From contig NZ_OY782578.1 of assembly GCF_963677945.1 (NCBI RefSeq), positions 1,178,001 to 1,242,000 of the forward strand: a stretch of 64,000 bases of DNA, in the 5' to 3' direction. This document shows positions 53,305 through 61,443 of this stretch, piece by piece. The notes under the pieces were generated by a model, which did no database searches, was not told the origin of the DNA, and saw nothing but the letters and a program-made list of their open reading frames with translations. The position numbers and the translations under genes are program-made. How positions within the stretch are numbered: position 1 is the stretch's first letter; each line of letters opens with the position of its first letter. Source of the DNA: an uncultured Bacteroides sp. (GTDB lineage Bacteria; Bacteroidota; Bacteroidia; Bacteroidales; Bacteroidaceae).

Positions 53305-54789
53305 TCATTTTGATAATGTTCCTAATGATTTCTGTAGATATATCTCGGTTAGTTTAACATCGATCTGCGCATCTATTTTTTCTGATTGAGCAGACAGCCA
53401 TGCTGTGTGTGCTTCGAGCACATTACTTGGGGGAATAACACCTTCCTCAAATCCTAAAGTTGCATAGCGTAAATTTTCATTGGCTTTTTCCATATTCTTT
53501 TCGGCCATGGCTAGTTTCTTAGATGCTTCATTTACTTTATATGCCGATTGATTTACTTGTAACTGGATTTTTTCTTTTGCATCTGCTAATTGAAATTGAG
53601 CGACACGTGCTTCTGCTTTGGCTGCATTTACTTTGTAAGAACCTTCTTTCCAATGCCAAATAGGGATTTTTACCATAACACCTACATTCCATTGTCCACC
53701 AAACTTATTTTCAAATCCATTGTATATTGAAGGGTTACTTACGAGATAATTTCCTATTAATACTACTGAAGGAAGAAATTCAGAGCGAGTTATGTTTATT
53801 TTCTGATTATAAATATTGGTCGCTAATTCAAGACTTTTAAGTTCTGGACGATTTTTGTAGGCCATATCTATATCGGCAACTCCAACAGATGGGTTGACTG
53901 GTAGATTGTTAATTGTTTCGTCAGCTAATTTAATAGGTGTTGATAAGTCAATACCACAGATCTGACAGAGTAACATTCTGGAAAGACTTAGCCCGTCTTC
54001 TACTTTTGTAAGTGTCATTTCGGCTTCGTTAACTTTTACCTTTATAGAAAGTCCGTCAGCCTTTGTTGCAACTCCTTCTGCAATCATTTTGTCTATATCG
54101 CTTTCTAGCTTTTTGAGAAGTTCCAGGTAACCTTTTGCCAACTTCTTTTTATTCACTAGAGACACCACTTGCCAGTATGCCTGATCTGTGTTTAAAATAA
54201 CCTCTTGCATTCCTGACTTGTGCTGTGTTTTAGCTAGTTCTTCTGCAAATTTTGTTATTTTATTGTAAGCCCTGATTTTACCACCCATATAAATAGGTTG
54301 GGTAAGTGTTATTGCTCCAGCATAAACATTCTTGGTGTCGAACTCAAATTGCTCTTTCGGAATAGTTGTGTATTGTTTCCAAACAAGTTTCTCTGGATTT
54401 TTGGTAGGATCGAAGGGAGTACCAGTGGCATCAGTAGGTACCCATTGTCCCGAAGGAAGTTTAATTTCTTGTACTTGTTCGGCACCAGGAGTGTATCCAA
54501 AGGTACCATTTGACGTTAATGACCCGATTGGCAGGAACTTATCTTCGCCAAGGAGCGCAATGTTTTTTTGATTGCGCATATAAGAACCTGTTGCTGAAAT
54601 GTTGGGAAGATAGTTTGTGAACGCAGCTTTTTTCTCATAGTATGCTGCTTTAATTTTTTCATTACCAATTTGCAAGTCTTTGTTGTTGGCAAGAGCTAAT
54701 GCGCGACAACTATCTAAACTTAGAACTTCTTGCGAACTTAATGAGCAAGTAATACTTAACAGTATAACTAAACTGAGTAACTTTTTCAT
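53305..54789 (-). CDS. TolC-family outer-membrane efflux channel
   Basis: This 494-residue protein has a signal peptide (1-19) and two repeated helical/barrel halves of the OEP family (about 25-250 and 280-490). It is the first gene of the efflux operon. Its promoter and a large operator dyad lie at 54854-54944. No regulator gene is adjacent. Confidence 0.92.
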   Translation of the reverse strand: MKKLLSLVILLSITCSLSSQEVLSLDSCRALALANNKDLQIGNEKIKAAYYEKKAAFTNYLPNISATGSYMRNQKNIALLGEDKFLPIGSLTSNGTFGYTPGAEQVQEIKLPSGQWVPTDATGTPFDPTKNPEKLVWKQYTTIPKEQFEFDTKNVYAGAITLTQPIYMGGKIRAYNKITKFAEELAKTQHKSGMQEVILNTDQAYWQVVSLVNKKKLAKGYLELLKKLESDIDKMIAEGVATKADGLSIKVKVNEAEMTLTKVEDGLSLSRMLLCQICGIDLSTPIKLADETINNLPVNPSVGVADIDMAYKNRPELKSLELATNIYNQKINITRSEFLPSVVLIGNYLVSNPSIYNGFENKFGGQWNVGVMVKIPIWHWKEGSYKVNAAKAEARVAQFQLADAKEKIQLQVNQSAYKVNEASKKLAMAEKNMEKANENLRYATLGFEEGVIPPSNVLEAHTAWLSAQSEKIDAQIDVKLTEIYLQKSLGTLSK

Positions 54790-54853
54790 TGCATCTTAAA
54801 CATTATGAACGTAATAGTATTCAACTAAAAAACATTTTGTTTTTGTTTATAGT

Positions 54854-54901
54854 TGCAATTATTTGCAATGCACAATATTATGTGCATAACAAATAATTGC
54901 A
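54854..54901. promoter_or_regulatory. 48-bp compound operator dyad of the efflux operon
   Basis: The outer arms TGCAATTATTTG (54854-54865) and CAAATAATTGCA (54890-54901) are perfect 12-bp inverted repeats. The inner arms TGCACA (54869-54874) and TGTGCA (54881-54886) share the same centre (54877.5). The dyad lies just downstream of the -7 box, covering roughly the start of the transcript, a typical place for a repressor operator. The regulator is not encoded nearby. Confidence 0.7.
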
Positions 54902-54913
54902 TAAACAACGATG

Positions 54914-54944
54914 CAAAAATATATTGTTTCTGCGAATTGACAAA
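54914..54944 (-). promoter_or_regulatory. Promoter of the efflux operon
   Basis: On the minus strand TTTG (54941-54944), 19 bp, TATTTTTG (54914-54921) matches the Bacteroides consensus in sequence and spacing. Confidence 0.75.
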
Positions 54945-54983
54945 AAGATTGAAGTGTTTTTTATAGAAGCTTAATGCTTCTTT

Positions 54984-55859
54984 CTACTCAATAGTAAATC
55001 TCTTTGAACCAATGAGATTGCCGTCGGCAAAGATATCGATGCCGTAAGAACCTGCATATAAGAATTCTTCAACATCCCAAAATACCGTAACTGATTGTTC
55101 TTCACCAGTATATTCTACATACTTCTTAATTGAATAAGTCAGATTCCTGTTTTCATAAGAGAACGTTCCGCCATTTTTAGTTAATACGTCATTATCAGGC
55201 TTCGTTATTCGTATATAGATTGTTTTGTTTCCTGCTTCGGCAGTTATATTTTTTACAATAGTAAAACCTATCTGGAATTTAACTATATCCTTAACTTTCT
55301 TGGCTTGTTTGCCCTTCTTGTCTTTTGCTAAAAGAGTGATACCTGTAGCATCTAACTGAGCAGCTAAAGTTACTTTGTTATGTAAGTTCTTCTTTTCTTC
55401 AGATAAACTACTTATTTGTTCTGTTGCACTCAGATATTTTTGTTTAACTTCCTGGTTTTCGGCAGTAAGTGATTTGTTTAGGCGGTTAAGTGAATCAATC
55501 TGGTTTACATATCCTACCATTACTTTACGAAGTAAATTCAATTCATTTTTCAACCTTCTTATTTCGGATGCATTTGTAGCTTTTACAGAGCGAAGTTGCT
55601 CGAGCAGACGTTGTACTTTTACTTGTTCTTCACTTAAAAGGGTAGACAAAGAATCGTTAGATGTGATAAATTTTAATTCATCATATTGCTTAGCGAATCC
55701 GGTATATTCATTTTCCAGATCCTTTTTGTCTAACTCGAAATTCTGAACTAATTCTTTTTTTTCTTTTTCAGAGCGGAGGAATAAGTAAGTGATTCCTGCA
55801 ATAGCAATTACTAAAATGGTAGTGATTATAGCCACTATCCATGTTGTTTTCTTATTCAT
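54984..55859 (-). CDS. Inner-membrane-anchored coiled-coil protein of unknown function
   Basis: This 291-residue protein has one N-terminal membrane helix (about 7-28), a coiled coil (about 30-165, rich in Lys, Glu and Leu heptads) and a C-terminal beta-rich domain (about 185-291, ending YAGSYGIDIFADGNLIGSKRFTIE). I do not recognise the family by name; similar proteins occur widely in Bacteroidales. The topology suggests a periplasmic stalk and head. It is transcribed alone, upstream of the efflux promoter. Confidence 0.75.
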   Translation of the reverse strand: MNKKTTWIVAIITTILVIAIAGITYLFLRSEKEKKELVQNFELDKKDLENEYTGFAKQYDELKFITSNDSLSTLLSEEQVKVQRLLEQLRSVKATNASEIRRLKNELNLLRKVMVGYVNQIDSLNRLNKSLTAENQEVKQKYLSATEQISSLSEEKKNLHNKVTLAAQLDATGITLLAKDKKGKQAKKVKDIVKFQIGFTIVKNITAEAGNKTIYIRITKPDNDVLTKNGGTFSYENRNLTYSIKKYVEYTGEEQSVTVFWDVEEFLYAGSYGIDIFADGNLIGSKRFTIE

Positions 55860-56031
55860 ATTACTAAAAGCCTATGTTGTAAATATTATGATGTTTTGCA
55901 ATAAGCTTGCAAAAGTAATGCTTTTAATGTTGAATAGCAAAAACATTAATTGTTTTTATATTCAAAGATTCCTTTCTAACTAATTAACTAAAATTATTAT
56001 GGAAATTTTTCCTTAATAGGAATTAAGGTTG

Positions 56032-56039
56032 TAAATTTG
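56032..56039 (+). promoter_or_regulatory. Promoter -7 box of mdh
   Basis: TAAATTTG followed by C matches TAnnTTTG, 49 bp upstream of the ATG. The -33 region is T-rich (ATTTTTCC) without an exact TTTG. Confidence 0.5.
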
Positions 56040-56088
56040 CAGAATATTTAAAGAGAGATATTATTAACTTGTTATAAAAATAAATATT

Positions 56089-57030
56089 ATGTCAAAAGTA
56101 ACCGTAGTAGGCGCTGGTAATGTAGGCGCTACATGTGCAAACGTACTTGCATTTAATGAAGTGGCAGATGAAGTAGTAATGCTTGACGTTAAGGAAGGTG
56201 TTTCTGAAGGTAAAGCAATGGATATGATGCAAACTGCTCAATTGTTGGGTTTCGACACTACAGTTGTAGGTTGTACAAATGATTATGCTAAAACAGCAAA
56301 TTCAGATGTTGTTGTAATTACTTCAGGTATTCCTCGTAAACCGGGTATGACTCGTGAAGAACTTATCGGTGTTAATGCTGGTATTGTAAAGTCTGTTGCA
56401 GGTAACATTTTGAAATATTCTCCAGATGCAATCATTGTAGTTATTTCTAACCCAATGGATACAATGACTTATCTTTCACTTAAATCACTTGGCTTGCCAA
56501 AGAATAAAATCATTGGTATGGGTGGTGCTTTGGATAGCTCACGCTTCAAATATTTCTTGTCTCAAGCTTTAGGATGCAATGCTAACGAAGTAGAAGGTAT
56601 GGTAATTGGTGGTCACGGTGACACAACAATGATTCCTTTGGCTCGCTTTGCTACATACAAAGGTCTTCCTGTAAGTAACTTCTTAAGCAAAGAACAAATT
56701 GATGAAGTTGTTAAATCTACTATGGTAGGTGGAGCTACTTTGACAGGTCTTCTTGGAACTTCTGCTTGGTATGCACCAGGTGCTGCTGGAGCTTATGTAG
56801 TTGAATCTATTATCAAGAACCAAAAGAAGATGATACCTTCATGTGTTGCTTTGGAAGGTGAATATGGTCAGTCTGATATCTGTATTGGTGTTCCTGCAAT
56901 CATCGGCCGTAACGGTGTTGAAAAGATTGTTGAATTTGAATTGAATGCAGAAGAAAAAGAACTTTTCGAAAAGAGCGCAGCTGCAGTTCGTAAAACAAAT
57001 GATGTTTTAGCAGAAATGAACGCAATCTAA
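56089..57030 (+). CDS. mdh: Malate dehydrogenase
   Basis: This 313-residue LDH-like malate dehydrogenase has the NAD-binding GAGNVG (8-13), the malate-specific substrate loop RKPGMTR (83-89) and the catalytic His176 in GGHGDTTM. It interconverts malate and oxaloacetate in the reductive branch leading to succinate and propionate in Bacteroides. Monocistronic. Confidence 0.97.
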   Translation: MSKVTVVGAGNVGATCANVLAFNEVADEVVMLDVKEGVSEGKAMDMMQTAQLLGFDTTVVGCTNDYAKTANSDVVVITSGIPRKPGMTREELIGVNAGIVKSVAGNILKYSPDAIIVVISNPMDTMTYLSLKSLGLPKNKIIGMGGALDSSRFKYFLSQALGCNANEVEGMVIGGHGDTTMIPLARFATYKGLPVSNFLSKEQIDEVVKSTMVGGATLTGLLGTSAWYAPGAAGAYVVESIIKNQKKMIPSCVALEGEYGQSDICIGVPAIIGRNGVEKIVEFELNAEEKELFEKSAAAVRKTNDVLAEMNAI

Positions 57031-57053
57031 TATTGCTTTCCTATAAAAATGGA

Positions 57054-57085
57054 AGAAGGCGTCCCTAAAGGATGCCTTCTTTTAT
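57054..57085. terminator. Terminator between convergent mdh and nadK
   Basis: AGAAGGCGTCC (57054-57064) pairs with GGATGCCTTCT (57070-57080), with one G-T pair and a 5-nt loop, followed by TTTATTTATT. Confidence 0.85.
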
Positions 57086-57098
57086 TTATTGTAAAGTG

Positions 57099-57974
57099 CT
57101 ATTTTGAACGGTTATCGATACCCCACATCATTTTGGTACGCAATGTGTCGAAAAACACATGATTATATCGTTTTACAACCCTAATATTGTAATCAGCCTT
57201 TCGAATAGTAAGACGACTTCCTTCACTACATGATTCGCTTCGTCCGTCAATTGCTATAAGAAAATTATGACTGCGGCTTTCAACATCGAGAGTTATTTCC
57301 CAATCATCGCGAATTACTATAGGACGAACATTTAAGCTATGCGGTGCAACAGGAGCTATTGCTATAGTATTAGAATGAGGCACTATTATTGGCCCACCAA
57401 TGCTTAGTGAATAGGCTGTTGATCCTGTAGGAGTAGAAATGACCAACCCATCGGCTTGGTAAGTGGTAAGATATGCTCCATTGATAGTTGTATGAATAGA
57501 AATCATAGATGAACTGTCTCTCTTAAGAATAGCAATCTCATTCAAAGCGAAGGGATAACCTTTAAGTTCTTCCAGATCACTTTCTAATTGTAGAATACTA
57601 CGATCTTCCACCTTGAATTGCCCATTGTGTATTTCATTAAAAGTCTCGTTTATTTCTTCTGGAGAAACATCAGCAAGGAAACCTAACCGTCCGGTGTTTA
57701 TTCCTAATATGGGAATATTTTTTCTGCCCACACGGCTTGCAGCCTTAAGGAATGTTCCATCGCCTCCGATACTGATTACCATATCAGCCTCAAAATCATT
57801 ATCACCAATAAGTCCACTAACCTTCGGAGTGAAATTGAGATCTTTAGTTAGGAATTCATAAAACTCCCAATCTACATAAATTTCAGCACCATGTTGCTTT
57901 AGAATTGCAAATAAGTTCTCCGCATGTAGTGATTTTTTTGCTTGAAAACAGTTTCCGAAAATAGCGAATTTCAT
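57099..57974 (-). CDS. nadK: NAD kinase
   Basis: This 291-residue protein has the GGDGT motif (70-74), the NE pair in ALNEIAI, and the glycine-rich conserved region [22 protein letters not shown] (about 175-196). It phosphorylates NAD to NADP. It is divergent from pdxJ. Confidence 0.96.
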   Translation of the reverse strand: MKFAIFGNCFQAKKSLHAENLFAILKQHGAEIYVDWEFYEFLTKDLNFTPKVSGLIGDNDFEADMVISIGGDGTFLKAASRVGRKNIPILGINTGRLGFLADVSPEEINETFNEIHNGQFKVEDRSILQLESDLEELKGYPFALNEIAILKRDSSSMISIHTTINGAYLTTYQADGLVISTPTGSTAYSLSIGGPIIVPHSNTIAIAPVAPHSLNVRPIVIRDDWEITLDVESRSHNFLIAIDGRSESCSEGSRLTIRKADYNIRVVKRYNHVFFDTLRTKMMWGIDNRSK

Positions 57975-58028
57975 CTTATTTTTATTTTAAGTGATTGCTT
58001 TTATGAATCTTTTCGATACAAAATATTT

Positions 58029-58055
58029 AGTATTCAGTAAATACTGTTACTTTTG
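58029..58055 (+). promoter_or_regulatory. pdxJ promoter with internal dyad
   Basis: TACTTTTG (58048-58055) followed by C is a good -7 box. The inverted repeat AGTATT-cagta-AATACT (58029-58045) fills the spacer just upstream, where a repressor could block the promoter. The start codon lies 118 bp further on, so the transcript would have a long leader. Confidence 0.45.
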
Positions 58056-58173
58056 CAGTCGATACGTTATATGCAAATTTGGGGAATCTTTTTTGTATTA
58101 TGGCAATATTGATTGCTAATTTTTTCTTCTTTCTTGAAAAAACAAGAGGATTCCTAACAATATAAAAATAGTT

Positions 58174-58887
58174 ATGACTAAATTGAGTGTAAATATCAAC
58201 AAAGTGGCAACACTTCGTAATGCAAGAGGAGGAAATACTCCCAATGTAACTAAGGTAGCGTTAGACTGTGAAATGTTTGGCGCTGAAGGCATTACTGTTC
58301 ATCCTCGTCCTGATGAAAGACATATTCGTCGTTCTGATGTGTATGAAATGCGTCCGTTGTTGAAAACAGAATTCAATATTGAAGGTTATCCTTCTCCTGA
58401 ATTTATAGAATTAGTGTTGCAGGTAAAACCTAATCAGGTTACTTTGGTGCCTGATGATCCTTCGCAGATAACTTCAAATTCCGGATGGGATACTAAAAAC
58501 AATCTTGCTTTTCTGACTGAAGTTCTCGACAGATTTACTCGTGCCGGAATACGTACGTCTGTATTCGTCGCTGCTGATGTTGAAATGGTGGAGTATGCAG
58601 CTAAGGCTGGTGCCGACAGGGTAGAATTATATACAGAACCTTATGCAACGCTTTATCCTAAAGATCCGGAAGCTGCAATTGCTCCTTTTGTTGAAGCATC
58701 AAAAGCAGCGCGTCGTTTAGGATTAGGATTAAATGCCGGTCATGATCTTAGTTTAGTTAATTTGAACTACCTTTATAAAAATATTCCATGGATTGATGAA
58801 GTTTCAATTGGGCATGCGCTTATAAGCGATGCTCTTTATCTGGGACTTGAAAAAGCAATTCATGAATATAAAAATTGTTTGCGATAA
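58174..58887 (+). CDS. pdxJ: Pyridoxine 5'-phosphate synthase
   Basis: This 237-residue TIM-barrel enzyme has PdxJ signatures: [30 protein letters not shown], and [15 protein letters not shown] near the C-terminus. It makes pyridoxine phosphate in vitamin B6 synthesis. The TonB-like gene follows after 48 bp. Confidence 0.96.
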   Translation: MTKLSVNINKVATLRNARGGNTPNVTKVALDCEMFGAEGITVHPRPDERHIRRSDVYEMRPLLKTEFNIEGYPSPEFIELVLQVKPNQVTLVPDDPSQITSNSGWDTKNNLAFLTEVLDRFTRAGIRTSVFVAADVEMVEYAAKAGADRVELYTEPYATLYPKDPEAAIAPFVEASKAARRLGLGLNAGHDLSLVNLNYLYKNIPWIDEVSIGHALISDALYLGLEKAIHEYKNCLR

Positions 58888-58935
58888 TGTGATAATGACG
58901 CTTTATCTTTAAAAGCGTGCTAAAAAGAAGTAATA

Positions 58936-59853
58936 ATGGCAAAGGATAATTTAACATCACAAGAATGGTGTGACTTGATATTCCAGGGAAAAAATAAGGA
59001 ATATGGAGCCTATAGAATGCGACTTGATTCCCCTACAAGGCACAATCGCTCATTCTTTATTATTCTTGTTGTTGTCTTGATTGGATTTAGTTTGCTTAAG
59101 ATTAGTGAAGTTACCACTCCAAAAGAAGAAGAAAAATTAGTAGAGGTTTCAGCAATTTCGATGTTGGAAGAACCAATGCCGGTTGAAAAGCCTAAACCAA
59201 AATATGGTGAGGCTGCCAGAAAAGGTGGAGGTGAAGCTAAACAGCGTATTATTTCAAAGGAAAAACCGGGAGCTGCTCCTGTTATTAAAGGAGAAGCTAT
59301 TCCTGTTGGTAATTCTACGAAAGTCAATAATGCTGTAAAGTCTGATCAGATAAAGATTGTGCAACAGTTACCGGCTGAGGATGAAAATGAAAAAGCAGAA
59401 AAAGCTTCGGCTGCAGCAGCAAACAAGCTTGCGTCAAGCGCATTTGGAAGAGCAAAATCCTTAGGTGGTGTCGGTGCTGGTACAACTGGCACAGGCTTGG
59501 GTGATGGTTCCAGAGGAAATTCAGAAACGGGTCGTGGAACAGGATCGGGAACTGGATATGGTACCGGAAATGGTTCAGGAAACGGATCTTTTGATTTGGA
59601 TGGACGTTCTTTAGGTTCTGGTGGTTTGCCTCGTCCTAGCTACAATGTAAGAGAAGAAGGCAAAGTTGTAGTTACTATTGTTGTAAATCCAGCTGGTCAG
59701 GTAATTAGAACGAGCATTAATAAGATGACTAATACCACTAATCAGGCACTTAGAAAAGCAGCTGAAGAAGCTGCCAAGAAAGCTCATTTTAACTCTGTTA
59801 GTGGATTAAATAATCAAACAGGAACAATTACTTATTATTTCAAACTAAAATAA
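58936..59853 (+). CDS. TonB-like energy transducer
   Basis: This 305-residue protein has a cytoplasmic N-terminus (SQEWCDLIFQGKNKEYGAYRMRLDS), one helix (about 37-55) and a Pro/Lys/Glu-rich spacer. A Gly/Thr/Ser-rich stretch (about 180-220) precedes a TonB-type C-terminal domain (about 225-305; GKVVVTIVVNPAGQVIRTSINK..NQTGTITYYFKL). It would pass proton-motive energy to outer-membrane receptors. No exbB or exbD gene adjoins it; pdxJ ends only 48 bp upstream. Confidence 0.88.
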   Translation: MAKDNLTSQEWCDLIFQGKNKEYGAYRMRLDSPTRHNRSFFIILVVVLIGFSLLKISEVTTPKEEEKLVEVSAISMLEEPMPVEKPKPKYGEAARKGGGEAKQRIISKEKPGAAPVIKGEAIPVGNSTKVNNAVKSDQIKIVQQLPAEDENEKAEKASAAAANKLASSAFGRAKSLGGVGAGTTGTGLGDGSRGNSETGRGTGSGTGYGTGNGSGNGSFDLDGRSLGSGGLPRPSYNVREEGKVVVTIVVNPAGQVIRTSINKMTNTTNQALRKAAEEAAKKAHFNSVSGLNNQTGTITYYFKLK

Positions 59854-59861
59854 TTTGTACT

Positions 59862-60416
59862 ATGGGAACAGTTTATATCTTTTTAGCCGAAGGTTTTGAA
59901 GAGATCGAAGCCCTCTCTGTGGTTGATATATTACGTCGTGCAGGAATAAGTGCAAAGACAGTCTCGGTTGCCGGTAACAATATCGTTGCAGGTGCACACG
60001 GAATATCAGTTTTAGCTGACCTGGTTTTTGAAAAAGCTAATTTTGCAGATGCAGCGATGTTGGTTCTTCCGGGTGGAATGCCTGGAGCGTCCGGACTTGA
60101 TGCTCATAAGGGCTTACGCGAATTGATTCTAAGTTTTGCAAAGGCAAACAAGCCATTGGCTGCTATTTGTGCTGCTCCGCTGGTTTATGGAAATTTAGGT
60201 TTACTCAAAGGAAAGCATGCAACTAGCTATCCGGGCTTTGAAAAGTTTCTTGAAGGAGCAATTTTAACCCGCGATAAAGCCGTTGTCAGAGATGGATTAT
60301 TTATAACTGCCGAAGGTCCAGCTGCAGCTCCTGCTTTCGCTTTAGAAATCGTTGATTATTTCTTAGGAAAAGAAAAAGCAAACGAAATAGCAAAAGGAAT
60401 GCTTGTCAGAAACTAA
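59862..60416 (+). CDS. DJ-1/PfpI-family protein (YajL-like)
   Basis: This 184-residue protein has the nucleophile Cys103 in AAICAAPLVYG, GFEEIEAL at the start and LPGGMPGA (about 69-76). DJ-1-family members act in protection from carbonyl or oxidative damage; the exact activity here is unresolved. It is 8 bp from the TonB-like gene and presumably co-transcribed. Confidence 0.93.
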   Translation: MGTVYIFLAEGFEEIEALSVVDILRRAGISAKTVSVAGNNIVAGAHGISVLADLVFEKANFADAAMLVLPGGMPGASGLDAHKGLRELILSFAKANKPLAAICAAPLVYGNLGLLKGKHATSYPGFEKFLEGAILTRDKAVVRDGLFITAEGPAAAPAFALEIVDYFLGKEKANEIAKGMLVRN

Positions 60417-60443
60417 TAAGTTTCTACCCGAAATAAAAATATA

Positions 60444-60516
60444 AGCGTCTACCATCTCCCATTTTTCTTCTAAACTTTTGTTAAGAAGCCCTGGGAAATA
60501 GTAGATGCTTTTTCTT
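60444..60516 (+). terminator. Long hairpin terminator after the DJ-1 gene
   Basis: AGCGTCTAC (60444-60452) pairs with GTAGATGCT (60501-60509), with an inner TTCTT/AAGAA helix, then TTTTTCTTT follows. The large loop makes this a branched terminator. Confidence 0.65.
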
Positions 60517-60575
60517 TCACGTTAAAAAGAGGTTTAGTTACGCTCTTTAATAACATAATCTAACTAGTAGAAATA

Positions 60576-60648
60576 ATTCACCTTTCTTTTAAATTCATTG
60601 GCCAATAAATTTAAGCCATTGATGAATAGATTTTATTTATTGGTGAAG
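60576..60648. repeat. Four-unit palindromic array, ATTGG/ATTCA half-sites, 21-bp period
   Basis: The units ATTCACCTTT (60576), ATTGGCCAAT (60597), ATTGATGAAT (60618) and ATTGGTGAAG (60639) are centred at 60580.5, 60601.5, 60622.5 and 60643.5, exactly 21 bp apart. With half-sites a = ATTGG and b = ATTCA they read ba, aa, bb, ab, with mismatches in units 1, 3 and 4. This is the most degenerate of the four arrays. It lies after the DJ-1 terminator and 123 bp before ispD. Function unknown. Confidence 0.65.
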
Positions 60649-60771
60649 GAATTTAACCAAAATAGTTATTAAGACATTTGCTAAATGTGATAATTGCTCT
60701 TTTTTAGATTTAATCTTTTAGATTTAAAAGCAAAGATATTATATTTGTAGGAACGTTTACAGCAAAGGATA

Positions 60772-61443
60772 ATGATGAAAAAGCAATTAATTATAGTAGC
60801 AGGCGGAAAAGGCTTGCGTATGGGAGGTGAAGTTCCGAAACAATTTCTTCCAGTCAATGGCAAACCTGTGTTAATGTTGACTATTGAAACTTTTCATCGT
60901 TTTGATCCGGAAATGAAAATTATTCTTGTTTTGCCTAAGGAGCAACAGGTTTACTGGAATGATTTATGCGTGAAATACCAATTTAGAATTCCTTATTTAT
61001 TAGCAGATGGAGGTGATACTCGTTTTCATTCGGTGAAAAACGGATTAGCTCTGGCTGATGATGATGATGGATTAATTGGAGTGCATGATGGAGTTCGCCC
61101 ATTTGTTTCTCAAGAAGTTATTGCTCGTTGTTTTGATGCTGCTAACATTAATAAAGCTGCTATACCTGTAATTGATGTGGTAGAAACTATACGAAAGATA
61201 AACGGGGAGCAGAGTGAAACCGTAGACCGCAATAACTATAAGCTTGTACAAACTCCGCAAGTGTTTACTACATCATTATTAAAAAAGGCCTATGGACAAG
61301 AATTCACTCCCTTATTTACTGATGATGCCTCTGTGGTGGAAGCAATGGGAGTAAAAGTTGCACTTGTAGAAGGAAACAGAGAGAATATAAAGATTACTAC
61401 CCCTTTTGATATGATTATTGCTAAAGCATTAGCGAATGTTTGA
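60772..61443 (+). CDS. ispD: 2-C-methyl-D-erythritol 4-phosphate cytidylyltransferase
   Basis: This 223-residue nucleotidyltransferase has the CTP-binding [31 protein letters not shown] (about 104-111) and TPQVF with [11 protein letters not shown]. It makes CDP-methylerythritol in the MEP pathway, also represented by ispF in this window. A second ATG lies one codon downstream. Its end overlaps recG by 8 nt. Confidence 0.94.
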   Translation: MMKKQLIIVAGGKGLRMGGEVPKQFLPVNGKPVLMLTIETFHRFDPEMKIILVLPKEQQVYWNDLCVKYQFRIPYLLADGGDTRFHSVKNGLALADDDDGLIGVHDGVRPFVSQEVIARCFDAANINKAAIPVIDVVETIRKINGEQSETVDRNNYKLVQTPQVFTTSLLKKAYGQEFTPLFTDDASVVEAMGVKVALVEGNRENIKITTPFDMIIAKALANV

